Assembly (NCBI GenBank): GCA_023396115.1
Contig: JAEWXC010000017.1
Location: 1-64,000, forward strand
Origin: Actinomycetes bacterium
GTDB taxonomy: Bacteria; Actinomycetota; Actinomycetes; Propionibacteriales; Nocardioidaceae
Length of the DNA stretch: 64,000 nucleotides
Direction: 5' to 3'
Shown: positions 44,958-53,058 of the stretch, piece after piece
How the letters are laid out: the number at the start of each line of letters is the position of its first letter
How positions within the stretch are numbered: position 1 is the stretch's first letter
Translations under genes and position numbers: made by a program
Notes under the pieces: generated by a model
Database searches by the model: none
Told to the model about the DNA's origin: nothing
Seen by the model: only the letters and a program-made list of their open reading frames with translations

Positions 44958-44968
44958 CCCCCACACAC

Positions 44969-45004
44969 CGACGCCCCGGTTCCCGCGAGGGAGCCGGGGC
45001 GTCG
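44969..45004. terminator. Hairpin terminator between ALDH operon and VWA gene
   Basis: An 11-bp core stem CGACGCCCCGG / CCGGGGCGTCG around a 14-base loop, 12 bases after the ALDH-like stop and 11 bases before the convergent gene end; probably works in both directions. Confidence 0.82.
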
Positions 45005-45014
45005 TGGTGTCAGG

Positions 45015-46535
45015 TCACCAGCCGCGGGTGCGGCGCTGCCGGATCCGGTACAGCAGGAACCCGGCACCGCCCAGGCCGACGGCGATGAGGACCGCCATCA
45101 CCGGCGTCCCCCAGTTGGACCCCTCGGGCTCGGCCAGGTCGTACTGCCGCCCGGCGTCCGAGGCCTCGGGAGCGGCCGGGGTGGTGGCCGTCGCGCTGGG
45201 CTGCTGGGTCGGTGTCGGGGTCGGGGTGGCGGTCTCGGTGACCTCGTCGTTCTTGTCGCCCCCCTGACCGGGCTGCAGGTCGGTCAATCCGTCGTAGTCG
45301 AGGCTGAACCGCACCGAGAACTCCTGGCCGGCCAGGTGCTCGGCGCACTCCATCAGCTCGTTCTGGCCGTCCACGCCCAGCGCCAGCCGGACCGTCCACC
45401 GCCCGGCGTAGTCGATGCCGGTGGGCCGTTCCTCGAGCTTGCCGGAGGTCGAGGCACCGGTGGAGCCGAAGTCTCGTCCGTCGAACTTGCCGGTGTTGCC
45501 GTACGGCGGGTAGATCCGGCCCTCCCCGGCCCGGTTGCGCAGCTCCACCCGCCAGGCCCGGCAGCCCTTGGCCTCGGCCGGGACCTGGGCCCCCTTGCGG
45601 CCCTGGATCGTGCCGAGCACCCGCGGGTGCGCACCGACCGGGGCGTTGAACCGGTAGTAGAGCGACTGGCCCGGCCGGATCGTCACCCGGTACGCGCCCG
45701 GGGTGATCTTCGGGGGGCGTCGCTCGTTGCTGGAGGGCTGCACGTTCTTGCCGCCGCCCAGGCGTCCCTTGGACTGCTGGCTGATCCGGGCCAGCGCGGC
45801 GCTCAGCGCGTCGGAGTCCTGGGCGTCGAAGTAGTTGCCGCCGGTCACCTGGGAGATGCACTGCAGCTGCTGCCGGGCCTCGGGAGCACCGGCCAGGGCG
45901 ACCCCGACGGTCTGCACCCGGACCCGCAGTCCGTCCTTCTGCAGGTCCCGCACCACGTCGCAGGGCGGGCTGGTGGAGCAGTTGTCCTCGCCGTCGCTGA
46001 TCAGCACGATCGTGTCGCGACGCTGGGTCTTGCCGAAGTCCACCGACGCCATCGTCAGGGACCGGCCGATCGGGGTGTCGCCGGTGGGTTCCAGGGCGTC
46101 GATCTCGGAGACCACCTGCTCGGCCTGGAGCGGCCCGATCGGCACCGGCAGGCTGGTGTCGGCGCACGACTTGGCCCGGTCCTTGCCCCCGTAGTTCGCC
46201 CCGTAGACGCGCAGCCCGAACTCGGCTCCGCGCGGCATCGAGTGGACCAGCTCGGTCAGGGCCCGGCGGGCGCCGTCCATCAGGGTGCCCCCGTGACCGC
46301 CGTCGCGGGCCATGGACCCCGACACGTCCAGCAGGACCAGGGTGCGCATCGGGCTGTCGTCGGTGATCACCCCGGGCTCCGCCGCTGCCGGTCCCGCGAG
46401 TCCGCCCAGCGCCAGCAACGTGCCGCCGAGCACGGCTGTCGCCGCGGTACGCAGACGTCCGGTGCGCAGTCGTCCGGTGCTGGCACGGGCGGACGACGAC
46501 CAAACGGTGGGCGGCTGCTGCCGGGCGTTCCTCAC
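45015..46535 (-). CDS. VWA-domain surface protein, membrane anchored
   Basis: A 506-residue exported protein: signal peptide (about 25-52), VWA domain (62-250) with an intact metal site (MIDAS: LLDVSGSMARD, the Thr in GDTPIGRSL and Asp in ISDGEDNC), a beta-rich domain (260-425), a Thr/Pro-rich linker (440-465) and a C-terminal helix with RRTRGW anchor. Cysteines in DNCSTSPPC and elsewhere may be bridged outside the cell. A paralogue with the same VWA lies at the far end of the Tad locus. VWA domains bind proteins or matrix; a role in Tad pilus adhesion is inferred from position. AGGAGG precedes the GTG. Confidence 0.87.
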   Translation of the reverse strand: MRNARQQPPTVWSSSARASTGRLRTGRLRTAATAVLGGTLLALGGLAGPAAAEPGVITDDSPMRTLVLLDVSGSMARDGGHGGTLMDGARRALTELVHSMPRGAEFGLRVYGANYGGKDRAKSCADTSLPVPIGPLQAEQVVSEIDALEPTGDTPIGRSLTMASVDFGKTQRRDTIVLISDGEDNCSTSPPCDVVRDLQKDGLRVRVQTVGVALAGAPEARQQLQCISQVTGGNYFDAQDSDALSAALARISQQSKGRLGGGKNVQPSSNERRPPKITPGAYRVTIRPGQSLYYRFNAPVGAHPRVLGTIQGRKGAQVPAEAKGCRAWRVELRNRAGEGRIYPPYGNTGKFDGRDFGSTGASTSGKLEERPTGIDYAGRWTVRLALGVDGQNELMECAEHLAGQEFSVRFSLDYDGLTDLQPGQGGDKNDEVTETATPTPTPTQQPSATATTPAAPEASDAGRQYDLAEPEGSNWGTPVMAVLIAVGLGGAGFLLYRIRQRRTRGW

Positions 46536-46624
46536 CGGACCTCCTGCTGACGGGCGGGGTGGCGCTCGGGGCGGCGCCGCCCTGAGAACCTACCCAGCCC
46601 GTCCACAGCGCAACCCTGCCGGGC

Positions 46625-46649
46625 CGACGGGTGCCCTGGGCACGCGTCG
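46625..46649 (-). terminator. Possible terminator at the end of the pilus operon
   Basis: A 12-base stem with one mismatch (CGACGGGTGCCC / GGGCACGCGTCG) and a one-base loop, 42 bases after the stop of the last pilus-locus membrane protein. No U-tract, so moderate confidence. Confidence 0.45.
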
Positions 46650-46690
46650 GGGGCCGGCTCATCCCCGGATCCGGGGTCCTGGGCCGCCGG

Positions 46691-47185
46691 TCAGGCGGAC
46701 CCCCAGCGGCGCCCGATCGCGGGAGCCCCGGTGACCGGGTTCCAGCCGACCGGCTCCTCCTCGGGGTTGCCGCGCAGCAGCAGGAACGCCACCGAGCCGA
46801 CGACGCCGATCACCACCCCGCCCCCGAGCGGGCCGGTGGTGTGCGCCGGCACCCCGGCCAGGTGCAGCACGGCGACGCCGAGTCCAGCCAGCACACCGGC
46901 GGGAAGGACCACCCAGGCCAACGCGCCGGAGACCCGGCTGCCGAACGAGTCGACCAGGCTGACGCCGGTGGAGCAGCAGGCCAGCAGCAGGGCGGCGGTG
47001 GTGACGAATCCGGCACCCCCGGCCCAGGCCACGTTGACCCGGTCGCCCGACTCGCCGAGGTCGCGGATCAGCGGCTCGACGTCCAACGCCCCGGCCAGGG
47101 CCAGCAGCCCCGCTCCGAGGAGTCCGGCGAGCACCGCCGTGGCCAGCAGGCCACGGACGAGTGCGACGCCGGGTTCGAGAGGCAT
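46691..47185 (-). CDS. Four-helix membrane protein at the end of the Tad locus
   Basis: A 164-residue protein with four membrane helices (about 10-32, 52-70, 84-106, 116-136) and a C-terminal polar tail (NPEEEPVGWNPVTGAPAIGR). Its ATG overlaps the stop of the lipoprotein gene (TGATG), so it is co-translated. No family recognised. It might help membrane insertion or export of the preceding lipoprotein and the long pilin, but this is guesswork from position. Confidence 0.72.
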   Translation of the reverse strand: MPLEPGVALVRGLLATAVLAGLLGAGLLALAGALDVEPLIRDLGESGDRVNVAWAGGAGFVTTAALLLACCSTGVSLVDSFGSRVSGALAWVVLPAGVLAGLGVAVLHLAGVPAHTTGPLGGGVVIGVVGSVAFLLLRGNPEEEPVGWNPVTGAPAIGRRWGSA

Positions 47186-47814
47186 CAGGCGTTGGCCTCG
47201 CTGGTGACCTTGACCGACTCGTAGGCCTGCTTCATCAAGGTGTCCCACTCGCCCTGGGGCGCGGTGAACCGGATCGAGGAGGAGACCCCGTCGGCGACGC
47301 CGATCATCAGGGTGACCTGCTCGGCCTTGGCGGTGCTGCCGTCGGAGAGTTGGACGTCACGCAGGAACCGCAGGAACTTGGCCTCGCTGGCACCGGGCAC
47401 GTCCACGTCGCCCTTGTCGAGCAGCTCGTAGCCGGGCGAGACCCGGGCGATCTCCTCGGCGGCCTCGGCCATGCCCCGGTCGATCTGGGCGCCGGTGTTC
47501 TCCTGGCCCGCGGACATCTGCAGCGCTGCCGGGAACGGCTTGGTGCCGTTGGGCAGGCCGATGGCCCACTCGAACGTGCTGCCGTCGATGCCCTCGCGCT
47601 CGTCGCCGTAGGTGGTCCACCCCGCGTCGACCTGCACCACGAGTCCGTGACCGACGGCGTAGGAGCTCCCGGCGTCCTCGACGACCTCCCAACGGTCGTC
47701 GACCTGCGAGGTGAGCTGTGCGGGCACGTCGACCCCTTCCTCTCCACATCCGGTGAGTCCGGTGGCCAGCAGTACCGCCGTGGCCACGGCCACGCCCATC
47801 CGCATCAGCTGCAT
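47185..47814 (-). CDS. Lipoprotein linked to the Tad locus
   Basis: A 209-residue lipoprotein: basic N-terminus, hydrophobic stretch and lipobox GLTGC (Cys about 23). The mature part alternates beta strands and helices (WEVVEDAGSSYAVGHGLVVQ, FTAPQGEWDTLMKQAYESVK) without a family match, though it recalls small actinobacterial lipoproteins of the LpqN kind in length. ATG 47814 follows GGAGGAG and lies within the last codons of the long pilin gene, so translation is coupled to it. It may tether the pilin or take part in assembly. Confidence 0.75.
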   Translation of the reverse strand: MQLMRMGVAVATAVLLATGLTGCGEEGVDVPAQLTSQVDDRWEVVEDAGSSYAVGHGLVVQVDAGWTTYGDEREGIDGSTFEWAIGLPNGTKPFPAALQMSAGQENTGAQIDRGMAEAAEEIARVSPGYELLDKGDVDVPGASEAKFLRFLRDVQLSDGSTAKAEQVTLMIGVADGVSSSIRFTAPQGEWDTLMKQAYESVKVTSEANA

Positions 47815-49181
47815 GCGAGGTTCTCCTCCCACTGCCCGGTCGTCGGGTTGTAGTACCAGCCGCCGGTGGTGTTCTGGTCGATCGTCGTGTGGTGCCCTTC
47901 GGCCCCGACACTACCGATCGGCGTCTTGATCTTGCCGCCCCACTCGTCGTGGTCCTTGTCGTAGGTCCCGATGGTGAAGTTGACCTGGGAGTGGTTGTTG
48001 AACTGGTCCATCAGGGCCTGGGCGTCGGCCTCGGACATCGGCTGACCGGTCACCATGTTGCCCAGCGCCTCGCTGAAGGCCGCGGAGTTCTCGTTGTTGA
48101 AGTTGCTGGAGAACTCCAGCTGGAACTGGCCACCAGCGTCGAGGTCGAGGTTGGGCAGGGCCAGGTCGGTGAGCGTGCCGTTCGGCACCGGAGCGCCCTC
48201 CTCGAGCCCCTCCATGCCGAGTTCGTTGTTGACCCCCAGGTTGACCTCGCCCTCGGCGTGCCCGGCCACCACGCCGGTGACGTTGGTGACGTTGCCGTTG
48301 GCGTCGAAGGTGACGTTGGCCTGGACGCTGAGCTCGACGTCGCCGGCAGCGCTCGCCTCGAGCAGGGTGTCCGGGATCGGGATGCCCAGGTTGGCGGCCG
48401 CGTCCACGGTCAGCCCCATGCTGAAGGTGGTGTCGCCGTTGGAGTGGGACTCGACGCCCAGCACCGCGGTGCCGTTGGCCTCGAGCTCGGTGGGCCCGAG
48501 CTCACCGGAGACCCCGACGCCGGCGCCGGCCTCGAAGTAGGTCGAGCTGGGCTCCACACCACCCTGGGTGCCGAACAGGCCGCCGAAGTTCGCGGCGTTG
48601 TCGTCAGCGAAGTTCTGCGCGTCCTCGAGGCTGTCGAACTCAAAGGTCTGGCCGCCGGTGAAGTTGCCGTTGATGTTGACCGTCGCGCCGCCGTTGGCCT
48701 CGACTCCCCCGTCGCCGGTACCGACCTCGGCCCCTCCCTTGGGACCGAACTCGTAGCTGCCGGAGACCTGACCCTGGGTCTTGACGATGTACTTGTCCTT
48801 GAACGACCCGTCGGGCTGGCGCTCGCGCACCCGGATGATCGTGTAACCGGTGTCGCCACCGACGGTGGCCACGACCGAGACGCTGCCGCCCCAGGTCTGG
48901 CTGTTGGACGACAGCGTGCAGTCGTCGGGCAGGTACTCGGGCAGGGCGTCGGCCGGGCAGCCGGTGGACACGCCGAGCGTCGAGGTGATCTGGCAGTAGG
49001 CCTTCTGCACGGTGCCCTTGGCCAGGTCACCGATGGGGGTGACGATGCCGATGACACCGAGCACGAGCAGCCCGACGAACGCCAGGATGCCGACGTACTC
49101 GGCGGTCGTGGCGCCACGTTCGGACCGGCGGGTGGGCCGGACGGGCGCCACCGGCTGGGTCGTCGTCGTGTGGTCAGGCAT
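47805..49181 (-). CDS. Very long Flp-type pilin-like protein
   Basis: A 458-residue protein whose N-terminus is a Flp prepilin: leader of about 23 residues ending SERG, then ATTAEYVGILAFVGLLVLGV, where G/A is the expected prepilin-peptidase site and Glu5-Tyr6 are conserved. This hydrophobic helix is nearly identical to that of the 72-residue Flp pilin two genes upstream. Instead of ending there, about 390 further residues follow: Gly/Asn/Thr/Glu-rich, beta-predicted, with few aromatics (GTGDGGVEANGGATVNINGN), cysteines at 63, 75, 88 and the C-terminus. It could be a pilus-tip or adhesin subunit. AGGGGG precedes the ATG. Confidence 0.82.
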   Translation of the reverse strand: MPDHTTTTQPVAPVRPTRRSERGATTAEYVGILAFVGLLVLGVIGIVTPIGDLAKGTVQKAYCQITSTLGVSTGCPADALPEYLPDDCTLSSNSQTWGGSVSVVATVGGDTGYTIIRVRERQPDGSFKDKYIVKTQGQVSGSYEFGPKGGAEVGTGDGGVEANGGATVNINGNFTGGQTFEFDSLEDAQNFADDNAANFGGLFGTQGGVEPSSTYFEAGAGVGVSGELGPTELEANGTAVLGVESHSNGDTTFSMGLTVDAAANLGIPIPDTLLEASAAGDVELSVQANVTFDANGNVTNVTGVVAGHAEGEVNLGVNNELGMEGLEEGAPVPNGTLTDLALPNLDLDAGGQFQLEFSSNFNNENSAAFSEALGNMVTGQPMSEADAQALMDQFNNHSQVNFTIGTYDKDHDEWGGKIKTPIGSVGAEGHHTTIDQNTTGGWYYNPTTGQWEENLACS

Positions 49182-49280
49182 GGCAGCCCCCTGCTGCTCG
49201 GGTCCCGGGTCGGGACGGTGGGCGCCCAGTGGCGCGGTGCGGAGTGGGTGGACGGGTCCGCACCCTGGGTGCGGGGTGGA

Positions 49281-49910
49281 TCAGAAGCCGTTGGTCAGGT
49301 AGATCTTCCAGCGAAGCGACGGACCGATCGGCGTGGGATAGCAGTACGGCGGCCGGTAGGCCCCTGTGGCGTAGCAGCTGGAGTTCCACAGGGCGTCGGT
49401 GATGCAGAGCCCCCCGTAGGTGAACCCCGTGCCGCCCGAGCAGAAACCGCTCTCGACCTTCGCGACCGCGGTGGCCGTGGCCTCGGAGTGCGCCGTGGTG
49501 TCGCCGCCCTTGACCGGGTCGTTCTGCCGGGTGGTCACCCGGAACCGCCAGCCCGGGATCGTGGGGTCGTACCCGAGCGGGACGACCGGACCCTTGAGCG
49601 TCGCGCCGTTGGCCGCGGCGAACCGCTGCGCCTCCGACTGGATCTGGAACGACAAGAACCCCTGCATCCTGAGCACGAACCCCGGCATGGCCGTGGTGGT
49701 CAGCAGCAGCGGGGAGCCGGCGTGGTTCTTCTGGGCCTTCGCCGCGCCCAGGGCGGCTGCGTCAGCCGCGGTGTCCGCCCGGTTGCTCTGGTCCAGGATC
49801 TTCTGGACCGGCAGGAAGAGCGCGGCGATCGCGAAGGACCCGATCACGGCCAGGAGGAGGGCCGGGTAAACCTGGCCCTCCTCCCCGCGTCGCCTGTGGC
49901 GAAGGATCAC
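49281..49910 (-). CDS. TadG-like pilus assembly protein
   Basis: A 209-residue protein with the pseudopilin-like N-terminus of TadG proteins: basic leader RHRRRGEEG, then QVYPALLLAVIGSFAIAALF and the helix NRADTAADAAALGAAKA typical of the TadE/TadG superfamily. Unlike TadE and Flp it lacks the Glu at position +5 after the glycine (proline/alanine instead), so cleavage is doubtful. The C-terminal half is Cys/Tyr-rich (six Cys, FCSGGTGFTYGGLCITDALW) and lacks the VWA domain of classical TadG. GTG 49910 overlaps the flp stop by GTGA. A 7-bp hairpin (49258-49274) follows it. Confidence 0.8.
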   Translation of the reverse strand: MILRHRRRGEEGQVYPALLLAVIGSFAIAALFLPVQKILDQSNRADTAADAAALGAAKAQKNHAGSPLLLTTTAMPGFVLRMQGFLSFQIQSEAQRFAAANGATLKGPVVPLGYDPTIPGWRFRVTTRQNDPVKGGDTTAHSEATATAVAKVESGFCSGGTGFTYGGLCITDALWNSSCYATGAYRPPYCYPTPIGPSLRWKIYLTNGF

Positions 49911-50125
49911 AGGGATCCCTTGATGTCATCGAACACCTTGGTGATGGTGTCGGTGACGATCGTGCCGATGTCGGTGTTGATGCCGATGACGATCATCACG
50001 AGCAGGGCCACGAAGGCCAGGATGCCGACGTACTCAGCGGTGGTCTGGCCCTTCTCGGAACGGTTCTGCAGGCGGACACCCATCACGTGGAGGGTGGCCT
50101 GGAGCTGTGCGGCGAGGTTGGTCAT
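49907..50125 (-). CDS. flp: Flp pilin (major subunit of Tad pilus)
   Basis: A 72-residue prepilin. The leader (26 residues, ending RSEKG) is followed by QTTAEYVGILAFVALLVMIV, giving a mature pilin of 46 residues with the hallmark Glu5-Tyr6. Flp pilins polymerise outside the cell into bundled adhesive fibres after cleavage by a TadV/CpaA prepilin peptidase. ATG 50125 has AAGGAG upstream. It is the first gene after a 190-base gap, so it probably has its own promoter, suited to a highly expressed subunit; three short repeats lie in that gap. Confidence 0.94.
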   Translation of the reverse strand: MTNLAAQLQATLHVMGVRLQNRSEKGQTTAEYVGILAFVALLVMIVIGINTDIGTIVTDTITKVFDDIKGSL

Positions 50126-50242
50126 CTTCTTCTCCTTACGTTTCGGGTGTCCCCGAGCTGTTTGGTCTGTGTGAGCCGGTTCAGTTCCCCGGCCCGACAA
50201 CAGGAACGTTACGGACCCAGCGCCGGGTCGCGGAGTGTCCGT

Positions 50243-50278
50243 GGGCCCCATCCAGGACCCAATCGCAGGGCCCAATCC
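50243..50278 (-). promoter_or_regulatory. Three GATTGGGYCC-like direct repeats upstream of flp
   Basis: On the flp strand the copies GGATTGGGCCC (50278-50268), GATTGGGTCC (50264-50255) and GGATGGGGCCC (50253-50243) occur 12-13 bp apart, about 120-150 bases before the flp start. The adjacent response regulator gene makes this a candidate site for it. Spacing near one helical turn fits cooperative binding, but the link is a hypothesis. Confidence 0.45.
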
Positions 50279-50315
50279 GGGGGCCCGTTCCGGTCCTGTC
50301 CGGGTGCGCCACGAG

Positions 50316-50978
50316 CTACTCCCGCAGCCCGAGCAGCAGCGAGATGGCGGCCGGCCGGCTGGTGACGCCGAGCTTGGCGAAGAGCCGGTTGATGTGGTTC
50401 TTCACGGTCTTCTCCTCGATGAACAGCGCCGCGGCGATCTCGGAGTTGGTCGACCCGCGCACCATCTCCTCGGAGATCTCCAGCTCGCGCCGGGACAGAC
50501 CGAACCGGGCACCGGCCTCGGCCACCGCGGACCGTCCCCCGTCGGGTTCGGCGGCCGGCGGGGCGCCGGAGCTCCCGGCCAGCAGCACCGAGGCGGCGGC
50601 CGGCGAGAGCCGCGGACGGCCCGCAGCGGTGTCACGGATCGCGGTGGCCAGCTCGGCGGAGTCGAAGGAGCCGTGCACCAGGTAACCGGTGGCGCCCTGA
50701 CGCAGGGCCGTGGAGACCACCTGGGCCTCGTCGGTGTAGGTCAGCATCAGCACCTTGGCCCGGGCGGAGAGCTCGGCCAACGAGTCCAGCCCTCCCCCGC
50801 CGGGCATCCGCACGTCCAGCAGCACCACGTCCGGGGCGTGCTCGGCGGCCGCCTCGACGGCCCGGGGGCCGGAGTCGGCCTCGCCGCAGATCTCCAGACC
50901 GTCCTCGAGCTCCAGCAGGCTGCGCAGCCCCATCCGGATCACCGGGTTGTCGTCCACGATCAGTACGCGTGTCACCAC
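50316..50978 (-). CDS. NarL/LuxR-type response regulator of the Tad locus
   Basis: A 220-residue regulator: receiver domain with Asp9/Asp10, phosphorylation site Asp55 (VVLLDVRMPGGGG) and the switch residues YTDEAQ; C-terminal LuxR helix-turn-helix (LSRRELEISEEMVRGSTNSE, EEKTVKNHINRLFAKLGV). It overlaps the partner kinase gene by several bases; GTG 50978 is chosen because GAGGAG lies 5 bases upstream. Lying between tadC and flp, it probably controls pilus expression in response to its kinase. Confidence 0.92.
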   Translation of the reverse strand: MVTRVLIVDDNPVIRMGLRSLLELEDGLEICGEADSGPRAVEAAAEHAPDVVLLDVRMPGGGGLDSLAELSARAKVLMLTYTDEAQVVSTALRQGATGYLVHGSFDSAELATAIRDTAAGRPRLSPAAASVLLAGSSGAPPAAEPDGGRSAVAEAGARFGLSRRELEISEEMVRGSTNSEIAAALFIEEKTVKNHINRLFAKLGVTSRPAAISLLLGLRE

Positions 50979-52180
50979 TCGAACTCCTCTTCGTCCAGTG
51001 CGGCGGGCAACCGCACCCGCACCGCAGTTCCCTGCTCCGGCTGCGACTCCATGCGCACCACGCCCCCGGCCCGGGCGGCCCGTTCACGCATGCCCAGCAC
51101 CCCGAAGTGCCCCTGCCGGGGAGCGGCGCTGGCCAGGTCCACGGTCGAGCCCGGTCCGTCGTCGCGGACCAGCAGGTCCACCCAGGCGCCGTCGACCTCC
51201 AGCACCACCTCCACCGAGGTCTCCGGTGGGGTGTGCCGGTGCACGTTCTCCAGCGCCTCGTCCAGGATCGCCAGCAGCTCGTAGCCGGACTCGGTGCTCA
51301 GCTCGGCGGTGCTGTCCAACCGGCACTCGGCGCGGCGCGAGGTGGTGCCGCGCCAGCGCTCCACGGCGGTGCCCACCTGGGTGGCCAGGTCGGCGGTGGC
51401 GTCGGCCCGGCGCATCGCCACGACCAGGTCGCGCGACTCCACGGTGGCCTGGCGCAGCATCCGGGAGACGTCGCCGGCCTGGGAGGCGGCGCGCTCGGGG
51501 TCGCGTTCCATCCACGCCGGCAGCGTCTCGGCGAGCATCGCCACCCCCTGCAGCGACTTGACCAGGGAGTCGTGCATCTCGCGGGCCAGCCGGGCCCGTT
51601 CCTCCGCGACACCGGCCAAGCGGGTCTGGCGCTGCTGCTCCCGGACCAACCGGTCGGCCTCCAGCACCGAGGCCCTGATCCCCGAGCCCAGGAACAGCGT
51701 GCCGGCCAGCACCACCGGAACGACCACGCCGAGCAGGTACTGCTCGTCGCGCCCGGACGCCGACAGCGGCATCGCCGCCAGCCACCAGCCCACCGCGATC
51801 CCGGGGGCGAAGACCATCGCCCCGCGGGTGCCCAGGCAGACGCCGGCCAGGACGGCTCCACTGCCCAGGAGCAGCAGCAGCGGGCTCAGCGGGTCGTAGC
51901 GGAAGAGAACGACCAGGCACAGCGCCACGTCGAGACCCAGGATCAGTGGGTGGGTGCTGAGGCTGATCCCGAACGTCTCCCAGCGCAGCAGCACGGTGAC
52001 GAACCACGAGCTGGCCAGGCACAGCAGGATGGCCAGGCCGTTCAGCTCGACCGCGAGCACCCAGCCGGTGACCAGCAGGCAGCAGACGATCCGGATGGAG
52101 AGCACCGCCTTGGCGATGCCGGTGAGCGCGACGACCCGCTCGAACTCGACCTCGTGCGGGGCGACCTGGAGGACGGCCAC
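50972..52180 (-). CDS. Sensor histidine kinase of the Tad locus
   Basis: A 402-residue kinase with six hydrophobic helices in the first 190 residues and little extracellular sequence, so it may sense the membrane or a small ligand. The HisKA_3 dimerisation helix has its phosphoacceptor in ARLAREMHDSLVKSLQGVAM, and the ATPase has LLAILDEALENVHRHT (N box) and VRDDGPGS (G box), then HFGVLGMRERAARAGG. It pairs with the overlapping response regulator and lies directly downstream of tadC. Confidence 0.92.
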   Translation of the reverse strand: MAVLQVAPHEVEFERVVALTGIAKAVLSIRIVCCLLVTGWVLAVELNGLAILLCLASSWFVTVLLRWETFGISLSTHPLILGLDVALCLVVLFRYDPLSPLLLLLGSGAVLAGVCLGTRGAMVFAPGIAVGWWLAAMPLSASGRDEQYLLGVVVPVVLAGTLFLGSGIRASVLEADRLVREQQRQTRLAGVAEERARLAREMHDSLVKSLQGVAMLAETLPAWMERDPERAASQAGDVSRMLRQATVESRDLVVAMRRADATADLATQVGTAVERWRGTTSRRAECRLDSTAELSTESGYELLAILDEALENVHRHTPPETSVEVVLEVDGAWVDLLVRDDGPGSTVDLASAAPRQGHFGVLGMRERAARAGGVVRMESQPEQGTAVRVRLPAALDEEEFEW

Positions 52181-52190
52181 GGTGCCCGGC

Positions 52191-53057
52191 TCAGCTCGAC
52201 ATGGCCATCATGATGATGGACCCGAGCAGGAAGATCGTGATGGCCGGCATGATCACCAGGGTGAGGATCATCGAGATCTTCGGGTTGGCCCGCGCGGCCG
52301 CGGTCCGGGCGCGCTGCCCGGCGGTCCGGCGGATCTCCTTGGAATAGGCCTCCAAGAAGCCGGTGATCGGGGTACCGAGCTCCTCGGCCTGCAGGAACGC
52401 GGTGATGAAGTTGTTCAGCGACAGCGAGCCGCTGCGGTCGCGCATCTCGGTGAACGCCTGCCGACGACTGGCGCCGAGATCGATCTGGCGCAGAGCCACC
52501 AGCATCTCCTCCGCGACCGGGCCCTCCAGCAGGGTCGCCACCCGGCGCAGCGCGCTGCGGAACCCGAGCCCGGCGCTGATGGTCACGCTCATCACGTCGA
52601 GGAAGTCGGGCAGCTCGCGCTCGATCAGCTGCGACCGGTTGCGGCCCCGCATGAACAGCGAGATCCGCGGCAGGTACCACCCGATGACCGGCAGCAGCGC
52701 CGCCCAGAACTGGCCCTTGGAGAGCAGCAGGAACGCCAGGCAGCCGGTGAGGAACGCCCAGGACGCCTGACGTCGGACCAGCCCCTCCACGGTGAGGTTG
52801 TCCGGCGAGCCGGCCCGCAGGATCTGGTGGCGCAGCTTGCGCCGGGTCTCGGGTCCGACCTGGCCCAGCACCCGGCCACCGACGACCCGGTCCAGGAAGC
52901 GCAGCAGGGCCGCGACGAGGCTCTTCTGCTCCTTCTTCTCCTTCAGCTCCAGGCCGTCGAAGCCCATCACGCCGACGGTGGGGGTGCGCACCAGGTGCCA
53001 CCCGTGGAACGCCAGGGCGACGGCGGCCAGGCCGCCCAGCCCGTACCAGAGCGTCAT
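52191..53057 (-). CDS. tadC: Tad secretion inner-membrane protein TadC (T2SF domain)
   Basis: A 288-residue membrane platform protein of the type II secretion F family. An N-terminal helix (2-22), two central helices (about 105-145) and a terminal hydrophobic helix (LTLVIMPAITIFLLGSIIMMA) surround the T2SF helical domain with ELPDFLDVMSVTISAGLGFR and FLQAEELGTPITGFLEAYSK. With TadB it forms the inner-membrane base that transmits ATPase motion to pilin extraction. ATG 53057 follows the tadB stop by one base. Confidence 0.92.
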   Translation of the reverse strand: MTLWYGLGGLAAVALAFHGWHLVRTPTVGVMGFDGLELKEKKEQKSLVAALLRFLDRVVGGRVLGQVGPETRRKLRHQILRAGSPDNLTVEGLVRRQASWAFLTGCLAFLLLSKGQFWAALLPVIGWYLPRISLFMRGRNRSQLIERELPDFLDVMSVTISAGLGFRSALRRVATLLEGPVAEEMLVALRQIDLGASRRQAFTEMRDRSGSLSLNNFITAFLQAEELGTPITGFLEAYSKEIRRTAGQRARTAAARANPKISMILTLVIMPAITIFLLGSIIMMAMSS

Positions 53058-53058
53058 C

